Position numbers and translations under genes: made by a program
From: Paraburkholderia sp. D15
GTDB lineage: Bacteria > Pseudomonadota > Gammaproteobacteria > Burkholderiales > Burkholderiaceae
Assembly: GCF_029910215.1 (NCBI RefSeq)
Contig: NZ_CP110396.1
Span: 1,922,001-1,986,000, forward strand
Reading direction: 5' to 3'
DNA: 64,000 nt
Part shown: positions 52,201-59,921 of the stretch, piece after piece
Numbering within the stretch: position 1 is the stretch's first letter
Layout: every line of letters starts with the position of its first letter
The notes under the pieces: generated by a model
Databases searched by the model: none
What the model was told of the DNA's origin: nothing
The model's input: the letters and a program-made list of their open reading frames with translations, nothing else

Positions 52201-54536
52201 GCCTCTTCATCAACACGCTGCCGATCGTGCGCGAGGTCGAACCCGCCGCGCAGCGCGATGTCTGGCTGCGCGCGCTGCAGGACGAAAATCTCGCGCTGCG
52301 CGAACACGAACACATGCCGCTCGCGGAGATTCAGCGCTTGCGCAGCGGTGGCGGCGCGCTGTTCGATACCTTGCTGGTGTTCGAAAACTATCCGCTCGAT
52401 ACCTCGATGCACGAGCACGCCGGCGACCCGCGCGCGTTGCGTTACAGCGAAGTGGCCACCGTCGAAACGACCGGCTACGCGATGAGCGCCGTCGCTACCG
52501 TCGAACCCGAACTGAGCGTGCGGCTCGGTTTCGATACGACCCGCTTCGAGCGCGCGGCGGTCGAGCGCCTGGCCGTGCATCTGCGTGAAGTGACCGCGCA
52601 GCTCGCCGATCCGTCGATCGTCGCGCTCGGCGAGATCACCTTGCTCGACGCGGCGCAGCGCGCGGTGTTCGAGCGCGACAGCGTCGGGCCACGGCTGACG
52701 GTGCCGGACGAGCCGGTTCATCGGTTGATCTCGCGCCGCGCGCAATCGGCGCCTGCTGCGATCGCCGTCTCGTGCGCCGGCGTGGAGCTCGATTACGCCG
52801 CGCTGGAACAGCGTAGCGACAGGCTCGCGCGGCGGCTGCGGGCGTTGGGCATCGGCAGCGAGGATCGTGTCGCGATTGCGATGCAGCGTTCGGCCGACAT
52901 GCCGGTCGCGATCCTGGCGGTGTGGAAGGCGGGCGCGGCTTATGTGCCGCTCGATCCCGAGTATCCGCTCGATCGCATTGCCTACGTGCTGGAAGACGCC
53001 GGCGTGCGCGCCGCGATTGCCGACGACGTGGGGCGCGCGCGTCTGCCGGCGTCGCCGGCAGTCGTGATCGTGTCGCCCGAGGAAGGCGATGAAGCGGCCG
53101 ATGGGCAAGCGCAACACTTGACCGGCCTCGCACTCGATCATCCGCCGGTCGCGTTGTGCCAGGCCGCTTACGCGATCTACACGTCGGGCTCGACCGGACG
53201 TCCGAAGGGCGTCGTCATCACGCACGAAACGCTCGCCAACTTCATGCAGGCGATGCAACGGATGCCGGGGCTCGCCGCCACCGACAGGCTGCTGGCCGTG
53301 GCGTCGTTGTCGTTCGACATCGCCGTGCTGGATCTCGTGCTGCCGCTGGTGGTCGGCGCCCGCGTGCATCTCGCGCGGCACGACGAAGCGCGCGACCCGG
53401 CCTGGCTGATGCGCGCGCTCGCCGATGCCACGCTGATGCAGGCCACGCCCGCCACCTGGCGAATGCTGGTCGAAGCCGGCTGGCGGCCGTCGCCCGGCAT
53501 GCGCATGTTCAGCGGCGGCGAGGCGCTGCCCGCCGATCTCGCGACCGCGCTGGCGTTGCCGGGCGCGGAGCTGTGGAACCTGTACGGACCGACCGAGACG
53601 ACCATCTACGCGAGCGGCACCCGCATCGATACCGTCGATCCGGTCAATCAGTCGATTGGCCGGCCGATCGCCAACACCACGCTGTACGTGCTCGATGCCG
53701 CGTTGCAGCCCGCGCCGGTCGGCGTGGCCGGGGAGTTGTACATCGGCGGGGCGGGGCTCGCGCGTGGCTATCACCAGCGCGGGGCGTTGAGCGCCGAGCG
53801 TTTCGTGCCCGACCCGTTCGCATCCGCGACGACGCCGGGTGCGCGCATGTATCGCAGCGGCGATCTGGTGCGCTGGCGCCCGGACGGCGGCGTCGAGTAT
53901 CTGAGCCGGATCGATCACCAAGTGAAGGTGCGCGGTTTCCGGATCGAACTCGGCGAGATCGAAGCCGTGCTCGCGGCCGAACCGGGCGTGCGCCGGGCGG
54001 TCGTGATCGCCCGCGAAGGGGCGGGCGGGCCGCGTCTGCTGGGTTACGTGTGTGCGAACACCGGCGCGTCGCTCGACGTGATGTCGCTGCGGGCGGCGCT
54101 GGCGAGCCGCTTGCCGGCCTACATGCAGCCGTCGCACATCGCGATTCTCGACGAGATGCCGCTCACGCCGAACGGCAAGCTCGATCGCCGCGCGCTCCCC
54201 GACCCCGCCGACGACGCGAACCGCGCCGACGCCGCCAGCGAACCGCGCACGGCCTTCGAAGACGACATCGCGGAGATCTGGCAAGCGTTGCTCGGCGTGA
54301 CGGCGATAGCCCCGAGCGACGACTTCTTCGCGCTCGGCGGCCACTCGCTGCTGGCGACACGGCTGGTCGCGCGGATCTCGGCGAGCTACGGCGTTCAATT
54401 GCCGCTGCGCACCGTGTTCGAGGCGCCCACGTTGCGCGCCTTCAGCGCGAACGTGGAGCGCTTGCGTGGTGCATCGACAACGGCTGCGTCGCTCGACCGG
54501 CTCGACGCGTTGCTCGACGAGTTGAGTCTCGATTGA
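46296..54536 (+). CDS. NRPS 2: C-A(Asp)-T-E-C-A(Gly)-T, 2746 aa
   Basis: The start overlaps the NRPS 1 stop by 1 bp, with GAGGAG before it. Domains by motif: C1 (HHIVSDG, 183); A1 (YTSGSTGKPKG, 718) with code D-L-T-K-V-G-H-V-G-K, an Asp code; T1 (LGGDSIL, Ser 1112); E domain (HHLAVDGVSW, 1307; EGHGR; VGWFTS; FNYLGR); C2 (HHLLLDGWS, 1803), placed after E and so expected to accept a D-residue; A2 (YTSGSTGRPKG, 2293) with code D-I-L-Q-F-G-L-I-Y-K, close to Gly; T2 (LGGHSLL, Ser 2684). No thioesterase. It therefore adds D-Asp and then Gly. The chain must go on to NRPS 3. Confidence 0.95.
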   Translation: MEQFDKHALARRIAALAPDARGRLLGALAEKGIDFAMLPIVPAKTLHAERPLSFQQQRMWFVSRLGGAESAFHISGLLRMDGALDRAALQRSLDLLIARHDTLRSRYAEDTAGVPWQTVVPQVAAPLAFSDLRELPHAQREAHAQALAREDANRPFDLAVPPLLRARLIVLDDDCHWLALTMHHIVSDGWSGEVMLRELCTAYAALTGNHAMGASAETSALTATQTATQSLPPLPITYADYTLWQRDLAGTGVFERQLGYWRTQLGANDASSANGANDANRAGPARLPLTTDRPRGAVQSFVGARLRFTLPAALSAQLRALALAHDTTLFNVLLTVLHAVLARLSGETDIRVGVPSANRARAELAPLVGFFVNTLVIRSTPLPDRPFDALLAATHQAMLDAHANQDVPFEQIVEALQPDRSLSANPLFQVKFTQQLPLVAHTLPGGLTMTPLALDDDATRFDVGLDVTDLPDGIEGVVSYASDLFDRATIQRLADAFAGIAAQIAAAPRTPVGKLTLPGARDGATGASRAWAHGDVLSVWRAQVAAQPDAPALNTDAGGEVSRAGLDAATDRIAQRLIALGASADRRVALCAPRSAAFAMGLLGIMKSGAAYVPLDPAAPPARLAEMLADSGALCALGFGAGVDALRAAGCEPLVLTGIATKPLLDARAAGEGASGNGVAGRDASENIATDRTAQRDAASSEAAFTAPSIHPHQAAYLIYTSGSTGKPKGVVVSHGALADYTQGVIERFGWDSTLRMAMVSTVAADLGHTVLFGALCSGSALYLPDADCAFDPGRFADYIARHRIDVLKIVPSHLGALLQAECAADALPAQALVLGGEPLPASLVERVRSLKPACRIFNHYGPTETTVGVLATQVGEGGLGAEVPIGRPLPNAYAQILDARLEPVPAGVEGELYLGGPGVARGYLGRPDLTAERFVPDPRGTGERLYRSGDRARWTADGSVVFIGRADDQVKIRGYRVEPREIAHVLREHPDVAQAEVIAATRDDGAYQLLAYVVGETTRQAEPAALRAHLAAQLPDYMVPAQVIVIERMPLTPNGKLDRRALPAPQAVAQAAPGDEAPQGDTERTLAEIWQQVLRLPSVGRHANFFDLGGDSILSLQIIGRARRAGLKLTPRQVFEQQTIAALAQVAVPFVASASAAAGNAKPKTKAAVTAVALTPAQSRFFALDLPNPAHWNQSVLLHCPTPLDPAALDAAFAALIARHDALRSRFVRDARGQWQTQSLPHAQVVASCIAHGAAVDADDLTRQCEAAQRSLDPANGVLLRALHVNVRHAAADHDGDCNERLFIAIHHLAVDGVSWRILIDELEQSYRAALSGRPADLPEPGIGAQAWAADWQRRLASGALAASADAWLAAGEGVAPWPLDSLGAARQAAGHRNNREDHAEHTGAPRIAAVRVALDAPATQALLALPGIDRRLHIDDLLLTAFAQALARVAGTQDAAVWTEVEGHGRDELPAWRDAPDATRSVGWFTSLYPLALNADTNLATALNRNRQRRHTLPDDGVSFGLLRELGDPATQARLRTLPLPTLRFNYLGRVDAGVDTSGLFALSDEPRGSERDPLAPPPAALALDARVQGGRLHADWTFDTARCAQPQVETVAAAFLAALHELIALCTQDGFATLAPVDFPAAPVDVAQVAGLPASPARIEDLYPLSPMQRGMLFEVQYASDEARYLNQFALTLDALDVARFEAAWHATLQRHPVLRTAIASASGVVDADGAEIPLQWVDRVARMPIERHDLSASADPAADLARFAKVHRETPFDLARAPLMRTTLVRLPDQRHRFLWTRHHLLLDGWSSARVLAEVVARYRDPDAAMWSAPMPRYRDYIGWLTAHRASFDEAGRDFWRARVNAPSEPTLLAAALPAPAKADVKQTANATDKAADITHHDFVDIGWTQAQTDALAASARAQRITLNTLLQGAWLVLLQRYTGQTTVAFGATVAGRPDSLPGAQEMVGLFINTLPIVREVEPAAQRDVWLRALQDENLALREHEHMPLAEIQRLRSGGGALFDTLLVFENYPLDTSMHEHAGDPRALRYSEVATVETTGYAMSAVATVEPELSVRLGFDTTRFERAAVERLAVHLREVTAQLADPSIVALGEITLLDAAQRAVFERDSVGPRLTVPDEPVHRLISRRAQSAPAAIAVSCAGVELDYAALEQRSDRLARRLRALGIGSEDRVAIAMQRSADMPVAILAVWKAGAAYVPLDPEYPLDRIAYVLEDAGVRAAIADDVGRARLPASPAVVIVSPEEGDEAADGQAQHLTGLALDHPPVALCQAAYAIYTSGSTGRPKGVVITHETLANFMQAMQRMPGLAATDRLLAVASLSFDIAVLDLVLPLVVGARVHLARHDEARDPAWLMRALADATLMQATPATWRMLVEAGWRPSPGMRMFSGGEALPADLATALALPGAELWNLYGPTETTIYASGTRIDTVDPVNQSIGRPIANTTLYVLDAALQPAPVGVAGELYIGGAGLARGYHQRGALSAERFVPDPFASATTPGARMYRSGDLVRWRPDGGVEYLSRIDHQVKVRGFRIELGEIEAVLAAEPGVRRAVVIAREGAGGPRLLGYVCANTGASLDVMSLRAALASRLPAYMQPSHIAILDEMPLTPNGKLDRRALPDPADDANRADAASEPRTAFEDDIAEIWQALLGVTAIAPSDDFFALGGHSLLATRLVARISASYGVQLPLRTVFEAPTLRAFSANVERLRGASTTAASLDRLDALLDELSLD

Positions 54537-54604
54537 CCCGCCTTTGAAGGGCTATCGACCGTCAACGCGAGCTAACGCACGCAACGCAAACGATTAGCAC
54601 ACCC

Positions 54605-54655
54605 GACGCACGGACCCCGATCGGCACCACAGTTTGGGTCCGTGCGTCATTTTGT
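54605..54655 (+). terminator. Terminator after NRPS 2
   Basis: GACGCACGGACCC (54605-54617) and GGGTCCGTGCGTC (54636-54648) form a perfect 13-bp stem with an 18-nt loop, followed by ATTTTGTT. It isolates the NRPS 1-2 transcript from the uptake operon. Confidence 0.85.
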
Positions 54656-54656
54656 T

Positions 54657-54682
54657 ATTGATAATGAGAGTGATTGTTATTT
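54657..54682 (+). promoter_or_regulatory. Fur box before the TonB receptor operon
   Basis: The 19-mer at 54660-54678 starts GATAATGAGAGTGATT and matches the classical Fur consensus at 14 of 19 positions by eye. It is 120 bp upstream of the receptor start. Iron-dependent repression of the uptake operon is very likely. Confidence 0.8.
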
Positions 54683-54798
54683 AGAATCCGCATTCGCTTT
54701 GAATAAAGATGGGCAAAACGGGCATGACGGGCGATAGGTCCGGGGCATCGGATCGAATGCGCCTCGGGACATGGGTTGCTAGACCACACGGGAAAAAA

Positions 54799-56997
54799 AT
54801 GACAGCAGGGTTTCAGAAGAAGACACTCGCCATCCTGGTCGGGATGATGATGGGCGCGATGCCCGCATGGGCCGCCGATGCGGCCGCCACGACGGCATCG
54901 CCCGACGACGGCGCCGCCAGGGATGCGACGACGCCGGCCGGCAACACGCTGCCGGGCATCAAGGTGCAAGCGACCCGCGAGAACGCCTACGGCCCGGTGA
55001 ACGGCTTCGTGGCCTACCAGGGCAACGGCGCGACCAAGACCGGCACGCCGATTCATGAAACCCCGCAATCGATTTCCGTGATCGGCCGCGACCAGCTCGA
55101 CGACCGCAACGTCACGAACCTGAACGACGCGCTGCACTACACGGCAGGCGTCGCCACGTACTACAGCAACGACACGCGTAACGACGCGTTCGAAATTCGC
55201 GGCTTCAGCTCCGACTTCTTCTATCTCGACGGCTCGCGTCTGCCGGCCATTCCGTTCCGCGCGCTCGACCAGTTCCGGGTCGATCCGTACACGCTCGAAC
55301 GCATCGAAGTGATCAAGGGACCGGCCTCGGTGCTGTACGGTCTGGGCGAACCGGGCGGCATGGTCAACATGGTGTCGAAGATGCCGACGGAAAACGCGCG
55401 CGGCCAGGTCGATCTGCTGGCGGGCAGCTACAACCACTACGGCATCGGCATCGATACGTCCGGTCCGGTGGATGCGGACAAACGCGTGCTGTACCGCTTC
55501 ATCGCGCAGGAAACCTATAGCCAGAACCAGGTCGACTCGGTGCACGGCAACCGCACGCTGATCGCGCCGTCGCTCACGCTGCGTCCGACCAACGATACGT
55601 CGCTCACGTTGATGGCCACGTATCTGCACGACAACACGATGGACTCGAACAACTTCCTGCCGTACTACGGCACGGTTGCACCGACCATCTTCGGACAGCA
55701 CATTTCGACCAGCCTGCCGACCAGCAACCCCGGCTACGAAAACTACGACAAGACGCAGTATTCGTTCTCGTATCTGTTCGAACATCATTTCGATCCGAAC
55801 TGGACGTTCAAGCAGAACTTCCGCTATTCGCACGTCGACCTGAACAACCAGGCGTTGTTCGGTTACTCGCTGAGCGCGGACCAGCAGACCATCCAGCGCG
55901 CGGCGATGAACCTGAAGTCGAGCTTCAACGACATCGACGTGGACAATCAGTTGCTGGGCAAGGTGAAGACCGGGCCGGTGGAACACACCGTGGTGGCGGG
56001 TTTCAACTTCACCAACCAGAACTTCATGGACAACGAAGGTTATACGTACACGGGCTACGCCCTGAATCTGTATAACCCGACCGCGCTGAACCTGCCGGTG
56101 GTCACGCCGTCGTTCAACGATACGCAGATGCGCCAGGTGCAGCGCCAGTTCGGCCTGTACGTGCAGGACCAGATGAAGTTCAACAAGCTGATCCTGGTGC
56201 TGAGCGGCCGCGAGGACTGGGTCTCGTCGACCACGCTCGACAACTTCACCAGCTCCTACACCGCGCAGCACAGCAGCGCGTTCAGCGGCCGCGCCGGCCT
56301 GATGTATCTGTTCGATTCGGGCATCGCACCGTACGTCAGCTACTCGACCTCGTTCCAGCCGGTGATCGGCAACGACGCGTACGGCAGCCCGTTCACGCCG
56401 CTGCGCTCGAAGCAGGTCGAAGTCGGCGTGAAGTATCAGCCGACCTTCATGAACGCGACGTTCTCGGCCGCGCTGTTCGATCTGCGTCAGAACAACGCGT
56501 TGACCGCCGCACCGGACCCGGCGCTGACCGGCAGCGTGCAGACCGGCCAGATTCGCAGCCGCGGCCTCGAACTCGAAGCGACCGCCGAGCTGACCGACAA
56601 CCTGAAGCTGCTGGCCGCATACACGTATCAGAACGTGGTCATCACGAAGGGCAGCGCGCTCGATCCGACGGTCGGCCTGAATCCGACGGCGACGCCGCGT
56701 AACTACGCGTCGTTGTGGCTCGACTACTCGCTGAAGGCCGGTCCGATGCGCGGCCTCGGTTTCGGCGCGGGCGTGCAGTACATGGGCCCGACGTATGCGA
56801 CCGCGGATAACTCGCTCACCGTCGGCTCGTTCACCGTCGCGGATGCGGCCGTGCACTACGACATCCCGCACTGGCGCTTCGTGCTGTCGGCGAACAACCT
56901 GTTCGACCGCACGTACGTCGCGCGATGCGGCAACACGACCCGCTGTCAGTATGGCGAACGCCGCAACGTGCTCGCGACTGCCCGTTATTCGTGGTAA
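54799..56997 (+). CDS. TonB-dependent ferric-siderophore receptor
   Basis: 732 residues from the ATG at 54799, which gives a proper signal peptide (KKTLAILVGMMMGAMPAWAA). The plug follows: ETPQSISVIGRDQLDDRN and IEVIKGPASVLYGLGEPGGMVN. The C-terminal barrel ends in Trp (ARYSW), the usual outer-membrane targeting end. There is no N-terminal signalling (STN) domain, so it should not drive an anti-sigma/sigma cascade. It imports the cognate ferric siderophore with TonB energy. A Fur box lies upstream. It is the first gene of a five-gene uptake operon. Confidence 0.94.
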   Translation: MTAGFQKKTLAILVGMMMGAMPAWAADAAATTASPDDGAARDATTPAGNTLPGIKVQATRENAYGPVNGFVAYQGNGATKTGTPIHETPQSISVIGRDQLDDRNVTNLNDALHYTAGVATYYSNDTRNDAFEIRGFSSDFFYLDGSRLPAIPFRALDQFRVDPYTLERIEVIKGPASVLYGLGEPGGMVNMVSKMPTENARGQVDLLAGSYNHYGIGIDTSGPVDADKRVLYRFIAQETYSQNQVDSVHGNRTLIAPSLTLRPTNDTSLTLMATYLHDNTMDSNNFLPYYGTVAPTIFGQHISTSLPTSNPGYENYDKTQYSFSYLFEHHFDPNWTFKQNFRYSHVDLNNQALFGYSLSADQQTIQRAAMNLKSSFNDIDVDNQLLGKVKTGPVEHTVVAGFNFTNQNFMDNEGYTYTGYALNLYNPTALNLPVVTPSFNDTQMRQVQRQFGLYVQDQMKFNKLILVLSGREDWVSSTTLDNFTSSYTAQHSSAFSGRAGLMYLFDSGIAPYVSYSTSFQPVIGNDAYGSPFTPLRSKQVEVGVKYQPTFMNATFSAALFDLRQNNALTAAPDPALTGSVQTGQIRSRGLELEATAELTDNLKLLAAYTYQNVVITKGSALDPTVGLNPTATPRNYASLWLDYSLKAGPMRGLGFGAGVQYMGPTYATADNSLTVGSFTVADAAVHYDIPHWRFVLSANNLFDRTYVARCGNTTRCQYGERRNVLATARYSW

Positions 56998-57042
56998 GCA
57001 ACACGTCACACACTGCTCGCAAGCCGCCGCCAGGGAGCCGTT

Positions 57043-57843
57043 ATGCGCATGAATGAAGTCCAGGCCGCGGCTGCGCTGCGCGCCGAGAATCTGAGCGTCA
57101 GACTCGGTGCGCGCACCGTGCTCGACGGATTGTCGGTCGCGTTCGAAGCCGGCCGCATCACCGCGTTATGCGGGCCGAACGGTTGCGGCAAGAGCACCTT
57201 GCTGCGCTCGCTCGGTGGCCTGCTGAAGCCGGGCAGCGGCGAGGTCTGGCTCGACGGCCGTCCGCTCGGCGGCTTCGCGCCGCGCGAGCGGGCCCAGCGT
57301 CTGGCCATGCTTGCGCAGAATCCGCTCGTGCCCGAAGGCATGCTTGTCGAGGAACTCGTCGCGACGGGCCGCTACTGCTACACGGGCATCGGCGCGCGGC
57401 CCGGTCCCGAGGATCGCGCCGCGATCGAGCGGGCAATCGAACGCACGCATCTGCAAGCGCTGCGCAAGCGCGATCTGGTGCAACTGTCGGGCGGCGAGCG
57501 GCAACGCGCGTTCATCGCGATGGCGCTCGCGCAAGGCGGCCGCGTGCTGCTGCTCGACGAACCGACTACCTTCCTCGATATCCATCACCAGGTCGAAGTG
57601 CTGACGCTGATCCGCGATCTCGCGCGGGAAATGTCGTTGACCGTGGTGTGGGTGCTGCACGACCTGAATCAGGCGGCTTTTTTCAGCGATGAAATCATGC
57701 TGATGAAAGACGGCCGGATTCGCGCGCGCGGCGTACCCGAAACCATCATGCAGCCCGACGTGCTCGAAGCCGTCTTCGAGACGCCGATGCGGCGCCTGAC
57801 CGTCGACGGCGAAGCAATCTGTCTGCCGCGGATGGCGCCATGA
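57043..57843 (+). CDS. Ferric-siderophore ABC transporter ATPase (FhuC/FecE-like)
   Basis: 266 residues. Walker A is CGPNGCGKST, the signature LSGGERQRAFIAMALAQ, and Walker B LLLDEPTTFLDIHHQ, all characteristic of the iron-chelate group. The H-loop is VLHDLNQAA. CAGGGAG precedes the ATG and the gene begins 45 bp after the receptor gene. Its last 4 bp overlap the permease gene. It energises the fused double permease. Confidence 0.94.
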   Translation: MRMNEVQAAAALRAENLSVRLGARTVLDGLSVAFEAGRITALCGPNGCGKSTLLRSLGGLLKPGSGEVWLDGRPLGGFAPRERAQRLAMLAQNPLVPEGMLVEELVATGRYCYTGIGARPGPEDRAAIERAIERTHLQALRKRDLVQLSGGERQRAFIAMALAQGGRVLLLDEPTTFLDIHHQVEVLTLIRDLAREMSLTVVWVLHDLNQAAFFSDEIMLMKDGRIRARGVPETIMQPDVLEAVFETPMRRLTVDGEAICLPRMAP

Positions 57844-59921
57844 GTACCGCCGGCTCAACGCAGCCAGCGCAGGCCGCGCACGCAGTCGCGCTGCGGCCGC
57901 GGCGCGATCTGTATCGCTATATCGCCGCGGGCGGTTTCGTCGCGCTGGCCGCGATGCTCGTATGGAACACGTTGTTCGCGTACGGCGTGCCCGCATCCGG
58001 ATGGGCAAGCGGGTGGTCCCTGACGTCCGGTGCATCCGCCGGTAGCGCTTCGGTCGCACGACTGCTGTTCATCGATCTTCATCTACCGCGCGCGTTGGCT
58101 GGCGCGCTGGCCGGTGCCGCTTTCGGCATGGCCGGGGCGCTGCTGCAAACGGTCACGCACAACCCGCTTGCGTCGAGCGATCTGCTCGGCGTGACGACCG
58201 GCGCCCAGCTTGGACTGGTCGCCACTTTCATCTGGAGCGCGCTGCCGGTCGCGCCCACCATCTTTGCCGGCGGGTTGATTGCCGCCGGCCTCACGTTCGC
58301 GGTCGCGGGCGGCTGGCGCGCGTCGCCGCTGCGCATGACGCTCGCCGGCGCGGCCACCGCGCTCGCGTTGAACGCATTGCTCACGCTCGTTCTCACGATC
58401 AGCGACGATTCCGCCGTGAGCATCGTGCAATGGAGCACCGGTTCATTGCAGCAGATCGGCTCGGGCGGCATAGCGACCGCGGCGCTGCTCGCGGTGCCGG
58501 TACTGGCGCTCGCCTGGCTGCTGGGGCGCGGTCTCGATCTGATCCGTCTCGGCGACGAGCAGGCGAGCCTGCTCGGGCTGCGTCCGCAAGTGTTGCGCGC
58601 GGCGTGCGTGTTGCTGGCCACGTGGCTCACGGCCATCGCGATCGGCCGCGCGGGGCCGGTCGGCTTCGTCGGCCTCATTGCGCCGAATCTGTTGCGCGCG
58701 GCGGGGATGCACCGGCCGTCGCGCCTGATTCCGCTGTCCGCGCTGTGGGGCGCGGTGTTGCTGCTGATTGCCGATGCCGTGGTGATCGCCGCGGGCGACG
58801 ACGGCCTGCTGCCGCTCGGCGTGATGACCGCGCTGATCGGCACGCCGGTGCTGCTGGTGATTCTGCGCCGTAGCGCGGCGCCGGGTTCGGCGCGTCTGAC
58901 GATGAGCGCGAGCGATGCCGCCCCGCGCATCGCGTCGCCGCAGCGTCTGTTCTGGGCCGGCGGCGTGGTCCTGCTCGCGTTGCTGTTCGTCGCCGCGTCG
59001 CACGATTCGAGCGGCATGTCGTTGCCGACGATGCTGCACGGCGTGTTCAACGGCGATCCGCGCGCGTTGGCGATCGCCGAACTGCGCGTGCCGCGCACGC
59101 TGATCGCGCTGCTCGGCGGCGCGCTGCTCGCGGCGAGCGGCACGCTGCTGCAAGGCATGACGCGCAATCCGCTGGCCGGCCCCGAGATGTTCGGCGGCAC
59201 GGCGGCGGCCAGTCTCGCGATGCTGCTGATGATGCTGCTCGTGCCGTCCGCCGCCGCATCGATGGCGTTCTGGGGCGTGCCGCTCGCGTGGGCCGCATCG
59301 GCGGCGGTGCTGGGTTTCGTGATCGTGCTCAACTGGCGCGGCAATCTCGAACCGATGCGCGTCACGCTGACCGGCCTCGCCTGCTCGGCGCTGCTGGCCG
59401 CATTCCTCAACGTCGTATTGCTGCAGTTCCACGTGCATATCACCCAGGCGCTGAGCTGGCTCGTCGGCAGCACGTACGCGCAGGGTTGGGCCGCGCTTGT
59501 CGCGATGCTGCCGTGGGCGGCGCTCAGTTTGCCGTTCGCGTGGCGCGCGGGGCGCTGGCTCGAATTGCTGTCGCTCGGCGATGCGTCGGCGGCGTCGCTC
59601 GGGCTCGACGTGTCGCGTGTGCGGTTCGCGCTGCTCGCGGTCGCCAGCCTGATGACGGCGACCGCCGTGGCGGGCACCGGCCCGGTCGCGTTCGCCGGGT
59701 TGATCGCGCCGCATGCCGCGCGTCTGATCGGACTGCGTGGGCAACGCCAGCAGATCGGCGCATCCATGTTGATCGGGGCGTTGCTGCTCGGGCTTGCCGA
59801 CTGCATCGGACGGGTGGCGTTCGCGCCGCGCGACCTGCCGCTCGGTATTCTCACCGCCGCGCTTGGCGCACCTTATTTTCTGTGGCTGCTCGCACGCAGC
59901 TATTTGCGGCGTACCGCTTGA
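57840..59921 (+). CDS. Fused double FecCD-type permease (FhuB-like)
   Basis: 693 residues, about twice a single BtuC/FecC subunit. Two homologous halves are visible: LPRALAGALAGAAFGMAGALLQ with GPVGFVGLIAPNLLR in the first, and VPRTLIALLGGALLAASGTLLQ with GPVAFAGLIAPHAARLIG in the second. This is the FhuB layout with both halves in one chain. It forms the inner-membrane channel for the ferric siderophore. The start overlaps the ATPase stop by 4 bp and the stop overlaps the reductase start by 1 bp. Confidence 0.94.
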   Translation: MSTAGSTQPAQAAHAVALRPRRDLYRYIAAGGFVALAAMLVWNTLFAYGVPASGWASGWSLTSGASAGSASVARLLFIDLHLPRALAGALAGAAFGMAGALLQTVTHNPLASSDLLGVTTGAQLGLVATFIWSALPVAPTIFAGGLIAAGLTFAVAGGWRASPLRMTLAGAATALALNALLTLVLTISDDSAVSIVQWSTGSLQQIGSGGIATAALLAVPVLALAWLLGRGLDLIRLGDEQASLLGLRPQVLRAACVLLATWLTAIAIGRAGPVGFVGLIAPNLLRAAGMHRPSRLIPLSALWGAVLLLIADAVVIAAGDDGLLPLGVMTALIGTPVLLVILRRSAAPGSARLTMSASDAAPRIASPQRLFWAGGVVLLALLFVAASHDSSGMSLPTMLHGVFNGDPRALAIAELRVPRTLIALLGGALLAASGTLLQGMTRNPLAGPEMFGGTAAASLAMLLMMLLVPSAAASMAFWGVPLAWAASAAVLGFVIVLNWRGNLEPMRVTLTGLACSALLAAFLNVVLLQFHVHITQALSWLVGSTYAQGWAALVAMLPWAALSLPFAWRAGRWLELLSLGDASAASLGLDVSRVRFALLAVASLMTATAVAGTGPVAFAGLIAPHAARLIGLRGQRQQIGASMLIGALLLGLADCIGRVAFAPRDLPLGILTAALGAPYFLWLLARSYLRRTA

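Noticed and set aside
47235..54398. A 2387-codon open frame antisense to NRPS 2
   Set aside because: It mirrors the NRPS gene exactly, is extremely rich in Arg and His, and matches no domain. Long antisense frames are common opposite high-GC genes with strong third-position GC.
54655..57009. A 784-codon frame antisense to the TonB receptor
   Set aside because: It is a shadow of the receptor gene and runs across the Fur box and start region; composition is atypical.
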